Assembly: GCA_025769875.1 (NCBI GenBank)
Contig: JAGFNK010000017.1
Coordinates: 219,524 to 283,523, forward strand
Reading direction: 5' to 3'
Origin: Russula earlei
Lineage: Eukaryota; Basidiomycota; Agaricomycetes; Russulales; Russulaceae
DNA length: 64,000 bases
The position numbers were made by a program, and so were the translations under genes. Below the pieces are notes generated by a model, which saw only the letters and a list, made by a program, of their open reading frames with translations, ran no database searches and was not told where the DNA came from. Of the stretch, positions 36,549-52,205 are shown in pieces. Each line of letters starts with the position of its first letter. Positions within the stretch are counted from its first letter, which is position 1.

Positions 36549-36693
36549 TTTTGCCAGTTGTTTGTGCAGGTCAAAGGACAAGGAGTAGGAGATAAGGGGG
36601 TAGGCACGTGTATGACGCGTGAAGGCCGGCCCTAAGCCCTCATTACCTATCCGCCCCTTCGCGTGTCCCAAGCGCGTCGCATCACACACAACC
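36549..36693. promoter_or_regulatory. Compact bidirectional promoter (CSN6 / MCM5) with MCB-type element
   Basis: 145 bp between divergent starts. It contains ACGCGT at 36615-36620, the MluI cell-cycle box recognised by MBF, about 75 bp before the MCM5 start; a related GCGCGTC lies near 36672. MCM genes are classic MBF targets in yeasts, so a G1/S role is plausible here. Confidence 0.6.
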
Positions 36694-39553
<2,860 letters not shown>

Positions 39554-39725
39554 CTGGGACATGTATTTCTCCTCTAGCTGTAGTAACTGTAGCAGCATTG
39601 TATTAAGTGCTTTCATCACGTGGGTCAATATACCGGATATAGACGATCAGGCTACCATGCTAATGCCGCAAGCCGTTCACTCCATACTCGTCTTCTAGGC
39701 AGAGATATCATGCGCCGCGACAACA

Positions 39726-42700
39726 ATGGAAAGCCATACATTCGATAGCAATCACATTAATCATTCCATTCGGGATAATGCGGCGCCTCCACGCCAATCA
39801 CCTTCAACTAAGGATATCAATCACGGTCATCTCCGGGGTGACCTTCCTCCTTCACCTGCTCGCTTCTTGAATCAGCCAAAAGCGACCAATTCGAGGACAG
39901 CCATCCTCGCTTCTTCTCCTTCCGGCTTCGCTGCTAACCTCCTCACGCCATCTGGCCTCTCAACGAGCGTAGACGCGATTACCGTATCAGATACGACTTT
40001 GAACATCGCAAGTGGAAGCGGTTTACATCCCACCGGCTTACACTTTCGCGACGGTTCGGGAAATGCTCGCAAGGCCAAGGCTGCCACGCGTGCAGATGAT
40101 CCCGAAGGCAGCGAGGAGCACCTACTATCCTCACATTCTTACCCACCCCCACATCGCGCCACCTCTGGACCAGCAGCTGGCCTCCTGCACCCCGACTCTT
40201 ACGATCATGCGCCTATCTCTGCGCCTACCGTGTTCTCACATAACGCAGCTGCGCTCTCTCTGCCCCTACTCGACAAGTATATATCGTCTTTGCCTCGCCC
40301 ACCATTTTCTTCGTCTTCGCGATCTAAGACGGGTACCAAGGTAGAGAGGTTTGCGCCGTTAGATCGCCTTGCAATCCTCGGGAGGAGCCTCGAATCCCTC
40401 GAGACGAACTACAAACCGAAGCCAGTCTGGAGAAACTGCAACTTGATTCTCGGTGGCGTGGTGAACACGGTACTAGGTATCACCGTAAGTAGTCGTCTTT
40501 CAGTTGCCCCTCCTCTACTGGATACATCCTAGGGGTCCAGTGCTCTTGCCACATTTTACAGTTTGAAAGGCCTGTTCAACACGGTGCAGATATTTGCATT
40601 GATTTTGGCAACAATCGGTGCGTGAAGTATCGCGCCTCGCTGTCAATCCTCACATTTTACAATCTAGTTCCTCATAAAGGCCATAATGTGTTGTCTGATT
40701 GGCGGCAGGTATTCTTAGGGACAATGTCAGTGCTCTGGTCAACCGTAAATCAGTAACTGACCTATTTCCTACAGCCCGAACATCTTAGCGCTCAATTTCG
40801 CGCCGGTTCTCATACAATCCATAATCCTTCTTATTATCCTCATGGCTCTTGCTGGTTTGCTTTTATACGTATTTCATGTCTCAATTGCCCCTTGCAAACG
40901 CTATGATTGCTTAGAGGGCTTCCAACGGCCAGACAGGAGTCATGGACGACGCATCGTTATCACCAGTTTTTTGCTAACCATCATATACCTTCCTCTAAGC
41001 ACTATGGCCGTCCATGTCATCACCTGGTCCGACGATCTCTGGGCTGTTCCCAATCCTTACGTCAATTCCACAACCAATCCTCCTACTGTCGTTCCGTTGG
41101 GTCCCTTGGACCAATTTCGGGATCCTTTGGATTTCTGCTACACGACTACGATGAAGAAGAATGAACTCAATTTCGCCCCTGCGGTGTTCATAATGGCAGT
41201 TTTGGCATTGGTTGCTGTACGTTTATAGCCAGTCGTGCCCACCATACTGTCCCACTGAAAATTTTAAGCTGACAATTTCATACCCTCTCGTCCTGAGAAG
41301 AATCATCAAACAATCCGTGCCTATCGTTGATAGGTTTACAGAACTAGGAAAACCAAGGAGTATCAGTGACATGAACCGAGAATACCAGCGGCTTCTTGAG
41401 CGGGATCAGAGTCCTCTTAATTTTCTATACTCCGGTACGCAGAGATCACGGTTTCCACAACTTTTCCCCGACATCTTGAGCGCAGGCTACCGGCGCGATT
41501 GGGCGGCTTACGAGTCCCTCTATCTTTTCATGAAGTTTACTGCACTACTGATCGTCGCGGTAATTGATCCCGACAATTGCTTATTCCGCACCTTCTCCAG
41601 GATGCGGATTATTGTTTTTCGTCAAGTCCTTCTCCTGGTCGTCACAGCGATTTTTTTCGCCATGCAATGGGCGTTCTCGCCGTTTCGGGATCCAGTCAAC
41701 AACGCTAGCGAGTGGGTATCCAGATTAAATTATGTGTTGACGTCCCTTGTCGCTTTACTTGTCGCACTTGGCGTGCCCGGAAAGGATGTCATCAACGGCC
41801 CCATACTCTACATGTAAGCGTGAGCAGCATTGTGATTATCTTTGTTATTCAAAGCGATTGTGGTCCAGAATATATATATCTACCTATAGCTTCACAATCT
41901 GTGGGTATCATCTGCAAACTTGACTCTTGGTTTACTGAAGACGAGATGACAGATTTCCTCATCATCAATTTGGACATCGTTCAACGTCTGGTGAAAAGTG
42001 AGTCGTGAGAGATTGGCTGGCGTCATTGTTAAATAGTTTCGGAAGGGTTGGCAGGCCGAATTGATTTCAGTGCGTGTTGTCTCCATATCTGTTACCAGTT
42101 CTACCTTGATATTACCACAATGCATAGGTATAGATATATTCTCTCCACGGTGAGTTTCCGCACCGTGAAATTCGCATTTTATTGACTTCCTTCAGACTCG
42201 ACATATCATCATCATCTCCCCACACAAGAAGACGCATCTGGCAAGAAGCTATCACCGCCCTTTTTCTGACTAGTCCCGAGTGCAAGATCCCGTATAAGCA
42301 GCCTATTTACTATATCCAGGCTAGAAATTCAGAGTTCCCACCTTATTTGGTGAACTTTCAAGGTTCACCAGGAGAAAGGCACGTCGAGAATATCAAGGTG
42401 AGCTGAACTCGCTCAGTTCTTTGTCATTTTCTGACGATCGTGGTCCTTAAAGATCTTGCGAGAAATTGGCACAACTGGTTACAGAGAGGCTTTGACAAGT
42501 TCACACGGCCCTAATTCTCGTATCCTGTACCTAGCAGAGCAGATTCAACGGAATTTATCGGGCCAGACTGTTTTTGGAGAAGTCCATCTAGGCAACTATC
42601 TCCGGGTTCCACCAGGCATTTTGGGAACGCTTGGTGGTTACCGTTTCCTCCTGCCTTGGTTCGTTTCGATCGGAGAGTTAAGTTACATGCGTTCTCACGC

Positions 42701-44171
42701 CCATATCCCAGGTTCTTCGCTACGATGATGGCCCCCTCGCCGTATTGAATGACCTAGCCGACTTTGAGCAGTATCTAGTGCAGAATTCCGAATCGGAGAT
42801 CCAGCGCAGACGAGAAATTCGAATCGCCTTGCGGGCTCTAGATGGCCAAAAGGTTCATTGGCCATATCTGCACGTTGATGTTAGTCTTCGTCTAATTTAT
42901 TCCTGGATAAACACTGACGGAGCTCAGACTAACGATACGAGCACGCCCTGGTGCCTACGCGGTATGCGATACAAAGCGCAAGCTTCCACTTATTATGAAA
43001 CTGGGATACTGAATATCAAGCGAAAGGGCTATCTGGTATGGGACGGCCTGCAAGTTGGAAGTGGTTTCGATGTGGAAATTGTCTATGATAAGCACGTCAG
43101 AGTGGATGGAGCGTTTATTGGCATCAACGACGAGTATGAACTCACGCCCGCGCTCGCACGGTTTTTTGCTCAGAATCACGCCCTTATCCATTCGCGAGTG
43201 AGCGGGATCGAGGCTTTGTTGACGGGTTACCGTCAGTACTTCCAACAGGAATGCAGGGCGAAGGCGGAAACACTCTCATACGGTTTCCTCTTGCGAGTAT
43301 ACGACCATCCGAGGGATTCAGAGGGTCTCGCACAATATTCCATCAAGCACGAACGTGACCTTCGTGTCAAGCAATTGCTTGTTAGTAATGAAGCAGCTTT
43401 CCGCGTAACCTATGAGCGCCTCGTCGCTGTGTCGACCACCGAAGTCGCGACGTGGTGGTACATCCTTTGGGTACGTCTTTATCCGTTCGGCCATTTCTCC
43501 ACTTTCGTGTCTAATCCGGTTTGCCTAGGATGATTTATGGAGGAGAAACGCTGATACCATCAACAAGCTCAGACAGTACGCCTCAGACTTCGACCCCCAT
43601 TATCCTTCATCTATTGCCTATTCGCCCCTACCCCGTGCCGCTTTGGAAAACTTCCTCACACAGAGGGGCTTGCTTCATAATAAGCGAAAACGAGGCGACT
43701 TCATCGACAATGGATTTCTGAACAAGGTATACATCCGCATGTACGACATTGTATTCCACAGATCATCAGAGGTGAGCTTAGTGCAATGTACTGTGCGCTG
43801 TATATATCCAGATTGACTAAACCACATAGACCAACATTTTTCACCTTGGCTATGATACACGTAAGCTGGATATGGAAGATGTTGATCTCGAGACGCAAGT
43901 TCCGCTATCTACTCTTGGCACCGGAGGTGGAACGGATCACGACGACCCAGTCATAAGACCGCGACCAGTGTTCCGCTGGGAGGGAATCCTCAGCGATCCA
44001 CTAGTGAAAAAACAGCCCGGTCGCAACTTCCTCTCAAAGTTGGGCGTCTGGTTGGGTTTGACACCGTTTTGGAGAACAGGTACTGGATCGTTGGGAGTAG
44101 CATTAGACGTCCATTTAGAAGGGGACAAGTATATCTTGTCGGACAACTTGCAGGACGATTGGCGGAGTTAA
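39726..44171 (+). CDS. Large multi-pass membrane protein of unknown function
   Basis: I do not recognise a named family. The 12-exon model gives 1,288 aa with no internal stop: 39726-40484, 40533-40617, 40668-40725, 40775-41216, 41269-41813, 41855-41997, 42071-42149, 42196-42397, 42453-42662, 42712-43470, 43529-43771, 43830-44171. The first 200 residues are Ser/Pro-rich and look disordered. About seven hydrophobic helices follow (for example NFAPVLIQSIILLIILMA, TSFLLTIIYLPLSTMAVHVI, RQVLLLVVTAIFFAMQW, LTSLVALLVALGV). The C-terminal half is soluble, with ordered blocks such as RWEGILSDPLVKKQPGRNF. A possible in-frame 51-nt intron lies near 42880. It may be a basidiomycete-specific family. Confidence 0.7.
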
Positions 44172-44188
44172 TCGCAGCTACACCTCCG

Positions 44189-45239
44189 TTAAGCCGATTT
44201 TTGGCGCTTTACTGGCGCGTCACTCTCTCCTGAAGCCCTGCGTTTCCTCGATGGTAGGGGCATCAATGCAGATGACTTGGTGATTCGAGGGAGAGGTCGT
44301 GATTTTGTTTCACGTTGGCTCAGTTTTCTCCGCTTCTTCTCTATCACCTTTTTCACGGCACGCTTGCCACCTTCTGCTGTCATTGCATCATATCGAGCCT
44401 TTAGGAGCAGTTTCTTCTTCTCAGCTGAACAATGGACCTTTGCTTAGTAACAAATAACGCAGGAAAATAAAAAAGACACACCATCTTTCAACCAAAACGG
44501 CTTTTTGCCCTTTTGTCGCTTATTCCGTTCCTCCTTTGCCATGGTACTTAGAGCTTCCTGCTCTACTCTTTCTCGTTTGTCCCTGTTGACGGAGCTCTCT
44601 GCTCGTTTGACAGCTAGGGAAAGCCGCTCCACTTCTTCCTCCCGCTCTGGACGAAGATGCCGAGGGGAGGAAGAGAGACGCTTGCGAGCACGTTTCAGAT
44701 GGTCACGCAACGTCGAAAGCTCGCTTTGACGCATGTCCGATAGGAACTTGTAATGATTTCGAAACGTGGAGGCATCAAACTCGCCAGTTAGCTGCGAGAA
44801 CCGTGGATCCCGGACTTCCTGGTGAATCTGGTATCAGCGTACGTAGCACAGCGCGTGTGCCCGACGAGAGGAGTGCTTGCCATTTTTTTTACCTCTACAA
44901 CTGTCCTGCGACGCGAGACCGGTCGCTTTGATGTGACCTCCGTGGGCCTGGCGAAAGCGGGTTGGTTCGATTGGACGACAATAGAAGGCTTTGGAAAACT
45001 CACGCGTTCTTGCCTTTCCGCGAGGGGATAGCAGTGTCCCTCTTCAGCCCCTTCACACTCACACCTGGGCGATCTTCCTGCCTGATCTCCTCGTCGGAGT
45101 ACTCATCGGGTCGTTCATCCTCGCTGGAGTTAGACCCATCGCCGTCCGAGTCCCTATGAGCGCGACCGAGAATTCGCTGGGCTTTACGCAGAGCCCCGAA
45201 AGATAAAGAGCTTAAAGCCGGCGGATCTGGGTCTTCCAT
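44189..45239 (-). CDS. RRP36: rRNA biogenesis protein Rrp36
   Basis: Nucleolar factor for early 18S rRNA processing. 287 aa. Diagnostic block APTEVTSKRPVSRRRTVVEE, then VRDPRFSQLTGEFDASTF, HYKFLSDMRQSELSTLRDHL and a long basic helix (EERNKRQKGKKPFWLKD), ending with a Lys/Arg-rich tail. The N terminus is acidic and Ser-rich. Exons (minus): 45239-45004, 44947-44893, 44818-44482, 44424-44189. Start is 127 bp from the divergent RING gene. Confidence 0.9.
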
Positions 45240-45366
45240 CTCAGTGGACGTCCAAAGCTATAAGGGCGTGTGGGAATCCTCTGCACGTCACAGAGCTTAC
45301 GAAATCTGAGCGCGTGACTGATTCGCGCGTGTCCGGCTCCCGGTTCGTTTAACGACAACGACAACA
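45240..45366. promoter_or_regulatory. Compact bidirectional promoter (RRP36 / RING gene)
   Basis: 127 bp between divergent start codons, the tightest pair in the window. An ACAACGACAACGACAACA repeat lies just before the RING gene start. Confidence 0.55.
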
Positions 45367-46919
45367 ATGTCTGACGATGAGTTCTACAACTTTGCCGACC
45401 CTTTCGCCGGAATCGACTGGAATGTTGTACCCGGACTCTCCACTTCCCCTTTTGAATCCCACCCTGGCCCTTCAAATTCAGGTGTCTCACCCGCCGCGGT
45501 GGCACGAAGACCTTCTACACCCCCTATAGCGAATGCAGAAGGTTCCCTCTCTTTAACGCGTTATTCATACGACGAAATGGATGCTGCGTTCCTGGCCGAG
45601 ATATACAAAGTTGAACAAAGGCTGTTACAAGCGCAGGCAGCAGGGCCAGGAAGCACATTGCGGAGTGAGGACTTGGGCGAAGGTGTGTCGACACGCCCTG
45701 ATGCTGAAGGTGAAGTAGCATCTCGATATTTCTATGGTGGGGACATCTTGTGTGTTGCTACTAGGCGCATCCTTATGTCTTAGTAGGACCAGAGTGGCAT
45801 GAAAAAGGCACTACAAGCTTGCAGCGTGGGCAAACTTTTCTCTCCCACCCACACGTACATCCAAGTACTCACCATTGTTCTCAGGTGAGGCTTCCGATAG
45901 AACGGTAAAGAGAATGAAGTCCTCCGCCGTGGGCAGCATAGATGGCCCCTCAACAACCCCAGAACCAGAGGGCAAGCCGTCCAAGGTAGCACACAGGTTA
46001 TCTTCGCCTTCCACTCGAGAATCAAGCCCCAAAAGGCGTAAAGGGAAGCAGAAAGAGTCCCAAACAATGATATTGAAGGAGTTCCTAAACAGTTGGGAAG
46101 ATGAGATGATTTGTCCCATGTCAGGATTGGAACACCTTGATAAGCGCGTTCTGACATCCACGATTCTAGATGCTGTGAAATTTTGTAAGGGAAAACGTGC
46201 TTCTATATCCAATCGGTTTGAACTGTTCCGCAGCGCTGTCGCTCACCTGGGTAACCCATGTGGACATACTTTCTGCGCAGAGTGTGGGTGGAGCTGGATC
46301 AAGAAAAATGTGAGTCCGCCCGAAACGTATCATTATTGCCTCTCCTTACATATTGCAGAAGCAGGCGCCATCTTGTCCAATATGCCGCGCAAGTTTGTCT
46401 GTGGATTCTCCATTGATACCCAATTTTGCGGTGGACAGCGCAATTGAAAAACACGTGCAGGCCCTCCATACTAACGGGGTTGAGGGATGGGAAAGCAGTG
46501 GGACGAAGTTCGCAGAGTGGCAAGCGAGAAAAGCGTGAGCATGGGAATCGATCGAGCTGGTTCCCGTCGCTTACCTGCACGCGACTGAACGCAGGAGATG
46601 GAAGGCGAATTCCACCAAGCTGATGGCCAGAAAGAGTGCGACAACAAATTTCTCTGTCACCGTTGCGCACTATGCACTGGCACGTAACCTTCCGAGTAGT
46701 TCAGACTACTCTGAAGGGGGATCGGAAAGCTCGAGCAGCAGAAGTCCCAATACTGATGTGCGACGGGAGCAGACTCGAGTGACGCGAAGTCTCGGAAGGG
46801 CTCATCATCACCATGATCATCACAGAAGGTCAGGGGACAATCGACGAAATCGCCATGATAGTAGGGCAGGTGAAGGGCATCATCGCACGCGGCGATCTAG
46901 GCGAAGTAGGCGAGAGTGA
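45367..46919 (+). CDS. C3HC4 RING-finger protein (likely E3 ubiquitin ligase)
   Basis: 380 aa. The RING is assembled across three introns: ICPICCEIF, then NPCGHTFCAECGWSW, then SCPICRASLS, giving C-X2-C ... C-X-H-X2-C-X2-C ... C-X2-C. A bipartite basic cluster (PKRRKGKQKE) precedes it and suggests nuclear location. The C terminus is rich in Arg, Ser and His (RAHHHHDHHRRSGDNRRNRH). Exons: 45367-45682, 45885-46119, 46170-46184 (15 nt), 46234-46309, 46359-46534, 46595-46919. The first intron is unusually long for this window (202 nt), so an extra small exon is possible. Substrates unknown. Confidence 0.82.
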
Positions 46920-47045
46920 GAGACAACGAGGCAGCCTCAAGTCGTGGGCCTGCGCTTATCCACGTTTACCTTGGAGTAATTACTTTAAAAGCCGTGGCAT
47001 AACGCCAGTCATCAGGGTCCCCAATCCCATTCCTTTCACTTCCTC

Positions 47046-48999
47046 ATGTTCTTCCCCCCGCTCGATTCTACCGTCGTAGTTGATGTCCCGTCTAATACCC
47101 GAGCGGGCGGTGTCACCCTGCTGTTCAGGGCACGCACAGGTTCTGCCTCTGCTCTGGAACGATTCAAACGGGACGGTGTCAAAGTCCAGGCATGGACCAA
47201 TGCCCCCGTCGTCAACGGCAGTGCCGAGGGCAAGTGGGCTGCGTACGACTTCGAGGAAGCACAGGCTGCTACTCCTGTAAAGTTGGACGATTCCATCACG
47301 CACTTCACTCTTCCACCCCCAACAGAAGACAATGTCGTTGACGAGCTTCACACCTTTTTTTTGACGCTCCGATTAAGACCTCTACCTCAAGATCAATCAG
47401 AGGCAGATTTCCAGGTCACATACAGGCTCTTGTACCCAAACGGCAAGATTAAGTGGCTCGGCTACCCTGGCCGTGACCTTCGCTGCGTGCTCAAAAAGAC
47501 GGACCCTTGGCTTGGTTCTCCCGTTCTGGCAGACCAACGCTCGGGAGATGTTTATCGTACATTCTCCTCCGTCACTATGAAGGAGCCTTGGGGATGCTGG
47601 GCTGTTGGCCCACGAAGGTCCGTACGATGTGTCGACTACTGTGACGCACACGAGCTGACGGGAAAGTCCAATTAGCGTCAAGTACTATCCCAAGGGAAGA
47701 GCAACAGATTGCGAGGCATCATTCCTCGTCTTTGTTCCAAGGCGCACACCCTCCATGTTCGCGTTGCACCAACCCATCATTCTTCACGGCGCAGGTCTGA
47801 GGCTCGATTCGACGGGCGTCGTGACATGTCGCACATCGCCCCCCACTCGCGTATACACCGCCATTACATCCGAAACCGAACTGTCCTTCGCCGTTCCTGA
47901 TCTGGGCCTTCGCTGGTTTGGTGTCAAAGAAGGCTACGCGTTCATCACGTCCGCCGCGCCAGAGCAACCAGTCAGCATCCATGCCGTGCCCTTGTTCGTC
48001 GGACCCGCCGCCGCCGAACACCCGACAACCGTCAGTCTCGACCTTGCCTCACAGGGACTCCTGGCGGGGCATCCGCGCTTCGTGGTATACAGCCCCTTGT
48101 CACAGGAGGTGTTGGGTTCCGGCGACTTGGGGTCCCGTCAATTGCACTTGTCCGTCGGGCGGTCCGGTGGTTCGTGCGTAGTCAGTCCGGTGTATACTTT
48201 GTCCGCCAACAAGCCCTTACCAATTGGTAAAGCTCCGTGGACAATCGCGTATGTGACACCCCACGTCGTTCTCGCGACCGAACTGGACAAGGCCGGAGAC
48301 TCAGCAACTGAGGCGAGCAAGCCGGAATGCGATTCCGAGACGGAATTCTTGAGCCGAGAGATCAAGCCACATGCCCCGCCGCCATGTTCGAGACCACTTG
48401 TAGTCACGGCGATCTCCCTCAATCCGCGACGTACGATCGCGTTCCTCATCCCATTACTTTGGCGCACACTCGGATTGTTATTACGTGCGCTGGTCATGCG
48501 TCTGCTCGCCACGGTTGGTCTGCCAGTATCGCCCCTCGTTTCGTACCTCCGCCCTGCACATCCCAAGGGTGAAACCATCGAGACCCACGCCCGAGCGCTG
48601 GTCATCGAGTCCAAGACTGGGTCGTCCGGACTCTCCAAGGTAGGGAATGCTGCATCCAAGAAGGGCGAACGGCCTGTCGAAGCTATATCGGATTCGACGA
48701 CCGAAGGTGCATCCTCTGCAGTTGGTAAGAGATGGAGACCGTGGCGAACTTTCCAGGTTCCTAACGGCCCTTTCTCACTGCTGGCGCATGCTGAGCTTGG
48801 CACGGAGACGGATGGCGATGAGAAGACTCGGTCTCCGTTCCCTGAAGTTGTCGTCGATGGCGAGTGCTTAGACTTGAAGACGACAGCTCTCAGCCACGGC
48901 TGGACTATCATGCAGACCACGGGAGACGTCAGCGGCGGAAAGGTGGAAATCTACGGTATGGCAGCGTCGATTTCAAGTGAAAGTGAAAGTCGCCACTGA
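47046..48999 (+). CDS. Uncharacterised membrane protein, 634 aa
   Basis: No family recognised. Two exons: 47046-47617 and 47667-48999, joined by a 49-nt intron that restores the frame GPRSPISVKYYPKG. The N-terminal 300 residues look globular and beta-rich (VTLLFRARTGSASALERF, TYRLLYPNGKIKWLGYPG). One hydrophobic region occurs at about residues 460-500 (TIAFLIPLLWRTLGLLLR and ALVMRLLATVGLPVSPLV). The rest of the C terminus is charged and likely soluble. The coding exons are GC-rich, unlike the AT-rich DNA that follows. Confidence 0.65.
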
Positions 49000-51900
49000 G
49001 GAGTGATTGTATCCCTGAATCTCACGACCATTGCTCGCATCCTCGATCGAATCGAGGTTTGTTTTCTGTATCTGTATGATCAGTCATGCCTCGATTTCAT
49101 GTCACACTCTGTTGTATCACACGTGTACTGTATGTTACCCACTCGTCCATTAATCGAATCGGTCGGATCACTTCTTTCCATACTACCCCTACCCAAGGAC
49201 TCAGACAGGGGCCGTCGGATCGGACGCATGAGTGCTGGTGGCCCGAGCAGCAGGTAGATCGTCCTGTCTAGTCACACCCCCCGCACGTGCACAACACCGG
49301 ACGTGCCGTGCAGCCACAGCGTGGCGCGGAACGGACAAACCGGACCGGACTTATAAATTATTCGATCTTTCCAGCCTGTGGTAAGGTAGACTCCCATGTG
49401 TGACAATCCCGGTCGGATTAGGAAGTTTTGCCTTGGGGAAACTGCAGGGTGCTCTTCCTGCAATTCTAGAGAAAGAATCAGGAAATCAGTGACCAACATT
49501 TTGTAATAGTTGTTTATTGTATGTATTCACAATCTTATGATGAAGGAGTAAGAAATGACTGAGAAATAAAAGAAACAAATTTGGCATCTATCTCCAATCA
49601 CTGATTGTGGCATGCGATCTGATGAATGAGCATCAAATGTCACATGTCATCTGAGAAACAAACTCAACATGTGAAAGGGGTTTAATTCAACACATAAACA
49701 ATGTTAAATGATTCCCTTCCTTCCCAACTTCTCCATGATGTTCATAGGAACTACACAGTGACCCTTGTACACTCTTGCTGCCCATGCAGCTTGTCTCCCA
49801 TTCAGTCTGTGCATATAAGAATTCATGAATCAATGAGAACAATGAGCAAAGTGATCATGGATTTTAAGGGAACAGATTCCAATGTGGCAAGCATGTTTTT
49901 TTCCAGTACATCTTCTCATGATGATTCTGGATTTAAACAGTAGATCCACTTTGCATAACCCCAACATTGCTCAATAAAATTGAGCCCACAGTGGAACTTT
50001 GGTAAGAAGAACAGCTTGAAGCTGTGTGCCTTGCAGCTCAACTCCAGGATTGTCTCAACATTGGCAAAATCTGGTTCATTGTAGAGAACTCAGTGGCAGC
50101 AACAGTTGATGGCAGGAGGTAAGCACTTGAAAATTTTGCATTCAGCACAAACCTTGGAGATGTCCCTGTAGCCTTCATCAGGGAAAACTACATCTGTGAA
50201 ATATCTCTAAATGTCTCTAAATGTCAGTATATACTGGTATATAGGAGAATACCTTGATTATTGGTAATTATCTGAATTCGAAGTGTCATCATTTGCATAT
50301 GTATATTTATTGATAAATATCAACATTATTGGCAAATTGTCCCTACAATATATCACAGTAGTAGAGACCATAGGACACTGGGGCTAGGGCAGAGGACAGG
50401 ACAGGACAGGGGATGATTCATGGTGCAACGTGGCTGCAAAAACAAATTTTTCACCGCTTAGCAACTGAACTTCGGTAAGGGGAAGGGAAAAGATTTTGGG
50501 GCTGGAAAGGAGAGGGGAGAGAGGGAGAGGAGATGGCCCCTTTTTGGCGTGCAAATGGCCGCGTACATGCGCTGCATTGACCCATTGCTCACAGCCCCTT
50601 TTGGCATGGGTAAACTGGAGCAGAGGGGAAGTGAGAGGAACGCTGCGCACTCAGGAACTGGCATGTATAGGAGCTGGAGAGGAAAAGGAACAATCAAAAA
50701 CTGTATAGAAATGAAAATGAAAAAATGCATGCGGTGGTGGCCATTGCAAGATTGTTATATCCACGGCCGAGTCGTCATGGTTGCCACTGCAGGGGAATGG
50801 GTGCCAGTGGGTGGGAGAGCGCCGCCGTCACAGCCATAAGCACATTGCCTTGAAGCCCAACAAGGAACTGTGTAGTGGGAAGGAGAGGATGAGAGAGAGC
50901 ACGTGAAAATGAAACCCTAACACACACTGGCAGAAAACACATCTTGGAAAAGCCAGGAAAAAGGAGGCTCACATGGGTGTGGTGCCAAATGAAACCCACC
51001 ATTGTGAGTGTTGACGGCTGTTGTAATCTACCCCTCTTTCGGTTCATCCCTGTTTCACTTGTTATTGTTCCCTACCCTCATGTCCTTGGTTACCATTTCA
51101 TCCCTTGATGTTGATGGCTTCTTATTGTTTCACTTGTTATGTTTCATCTATTGTTTGAGTCCCTTTTGCTATTGGTTAGTTTTATCTATTGTTCTGCATA
51201 TAGTACTGTACAGCCTCACTAGATACAGTATTTAAGCGCCTGTAAAAGCTGGGGAATGCCCCAAGCTTAGCTTTGTCCCATTTCCTGTCGCATCCCTTTG
51301 CCCTGTACTGTCTCTCAAATCACAACTTGTGTTGTGCTGGCTTACACTCCACTTGACCTGAACTCATCACAAGGAACCTTCATGTTCCTCTTCCTCCTCT
51401 GCTTCTCCATCATCATCCTCCTCTTCTGTGAAACCAGGAGATCGACTCTGTCTGCGGACTGAGTCATTATCTGACTCAGCCTTGGGATGCTAAACCCTTA
51501 AACTGGTCTCCTTGAGCCGGCGCCACTGAATCCTTGAACCAAGTCACAGGGACTTGGCCCCACTGAACCCTGAGCTAACGCTCATATGGCCATGACGCCG
51601 TAACACTTTTGCATATTGAAATGTTCCAACAGACCCAAGGTAGGTTTATGCAAGGATAATGTTTGGGTTTCTTGCTCACTTCCTTGTTTTCTTTGGTGGA
51701 TCTTCCCATCACATTGTCAAGTTTCTGCTTCTTGTTGGGATGTGTGCTATTCCTGGCAAGAGTTTTCTAGCCTGCTGGTTGTGGATATCTTTTTTGTCCC
51801 ATTGCTGTGTTACAAGAAGTGTACAGTAGCAACACAGAATATGTGCAACATGTTCAACATGCTTGAGGTGTGTTGCTGCCCAACCCAATCTTGATTGCTT

Positions 51901-52205
51901 CATTTCAATCTCTGCCTTGCCCTGATTGATGGAGTTTCTTGTATTTTTGCTATTTTGTTGATAACATTTTCTCAAAATACTGCATGAAACAAGCCTTTGC
52001 TGTAAATTTTATGTTTCCTCTTTCTTTCTTTCAGAAGCTGTCACGCTAAGCACGTGACGTTGGTCGATTATAGAGTCGTCTACGTTGACACAACCCAGTT
52101 CGCCGCGATCTCGACCGGTCGCGCAAGACCACCGTAAGTTACTGAGGTGATCTATCCGTCGGTACGCCATGAAACCTTTCCGATTCTCATTCGCCTGGGT
52201 CTCGG
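49000..52205. other. AT-rich, gene-free island with transposon debris
   Basis: About 3.2 kb without a supported gene, clearly more AT-rich than its flanks, especially 49500-50350 and 51600-52030. It contains a decayed DDE transposase (49690-50190). A TATA-like AGTATTTAAGCGCC at about 51225 followed by a polypyrimidine stretch (51370-51430) is reminiscent of an LTR, but no second LTR copy is visible. Likely a repeat-driven insertion island between housekeeping genes. Confidence 0.6.
49690..50190 (-). pseudogene. Remnant of a DDE-superfamily transposase
   Basis: Read on the minus strand, the region gives blocks typical of a transposase family I associate with agaricomycete genomes: VLYNEPDFANVETILE, then KLFFLPKFHCGLNFIEQCWG and YAKWIYCLNPESS, then in another frame MHRLNGRQAAWAARVYKGH. 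The PKFHC.LNFIEQ.WG core marks the catalytic C-terminal part. In-frame stops (before VLYNEP and after NPESS) and at least one frame change show it is dead. The N-terminal half and terminal repeats were not found. Confidence 0.75.

Noticed and set aside
51000..51450. Solo LTR of a retrotransposon
   Set aside because: A TATA-like box and pyrimidine tract are suggestive, but I found no TG...CA borders, target duplication or second copy within the window.
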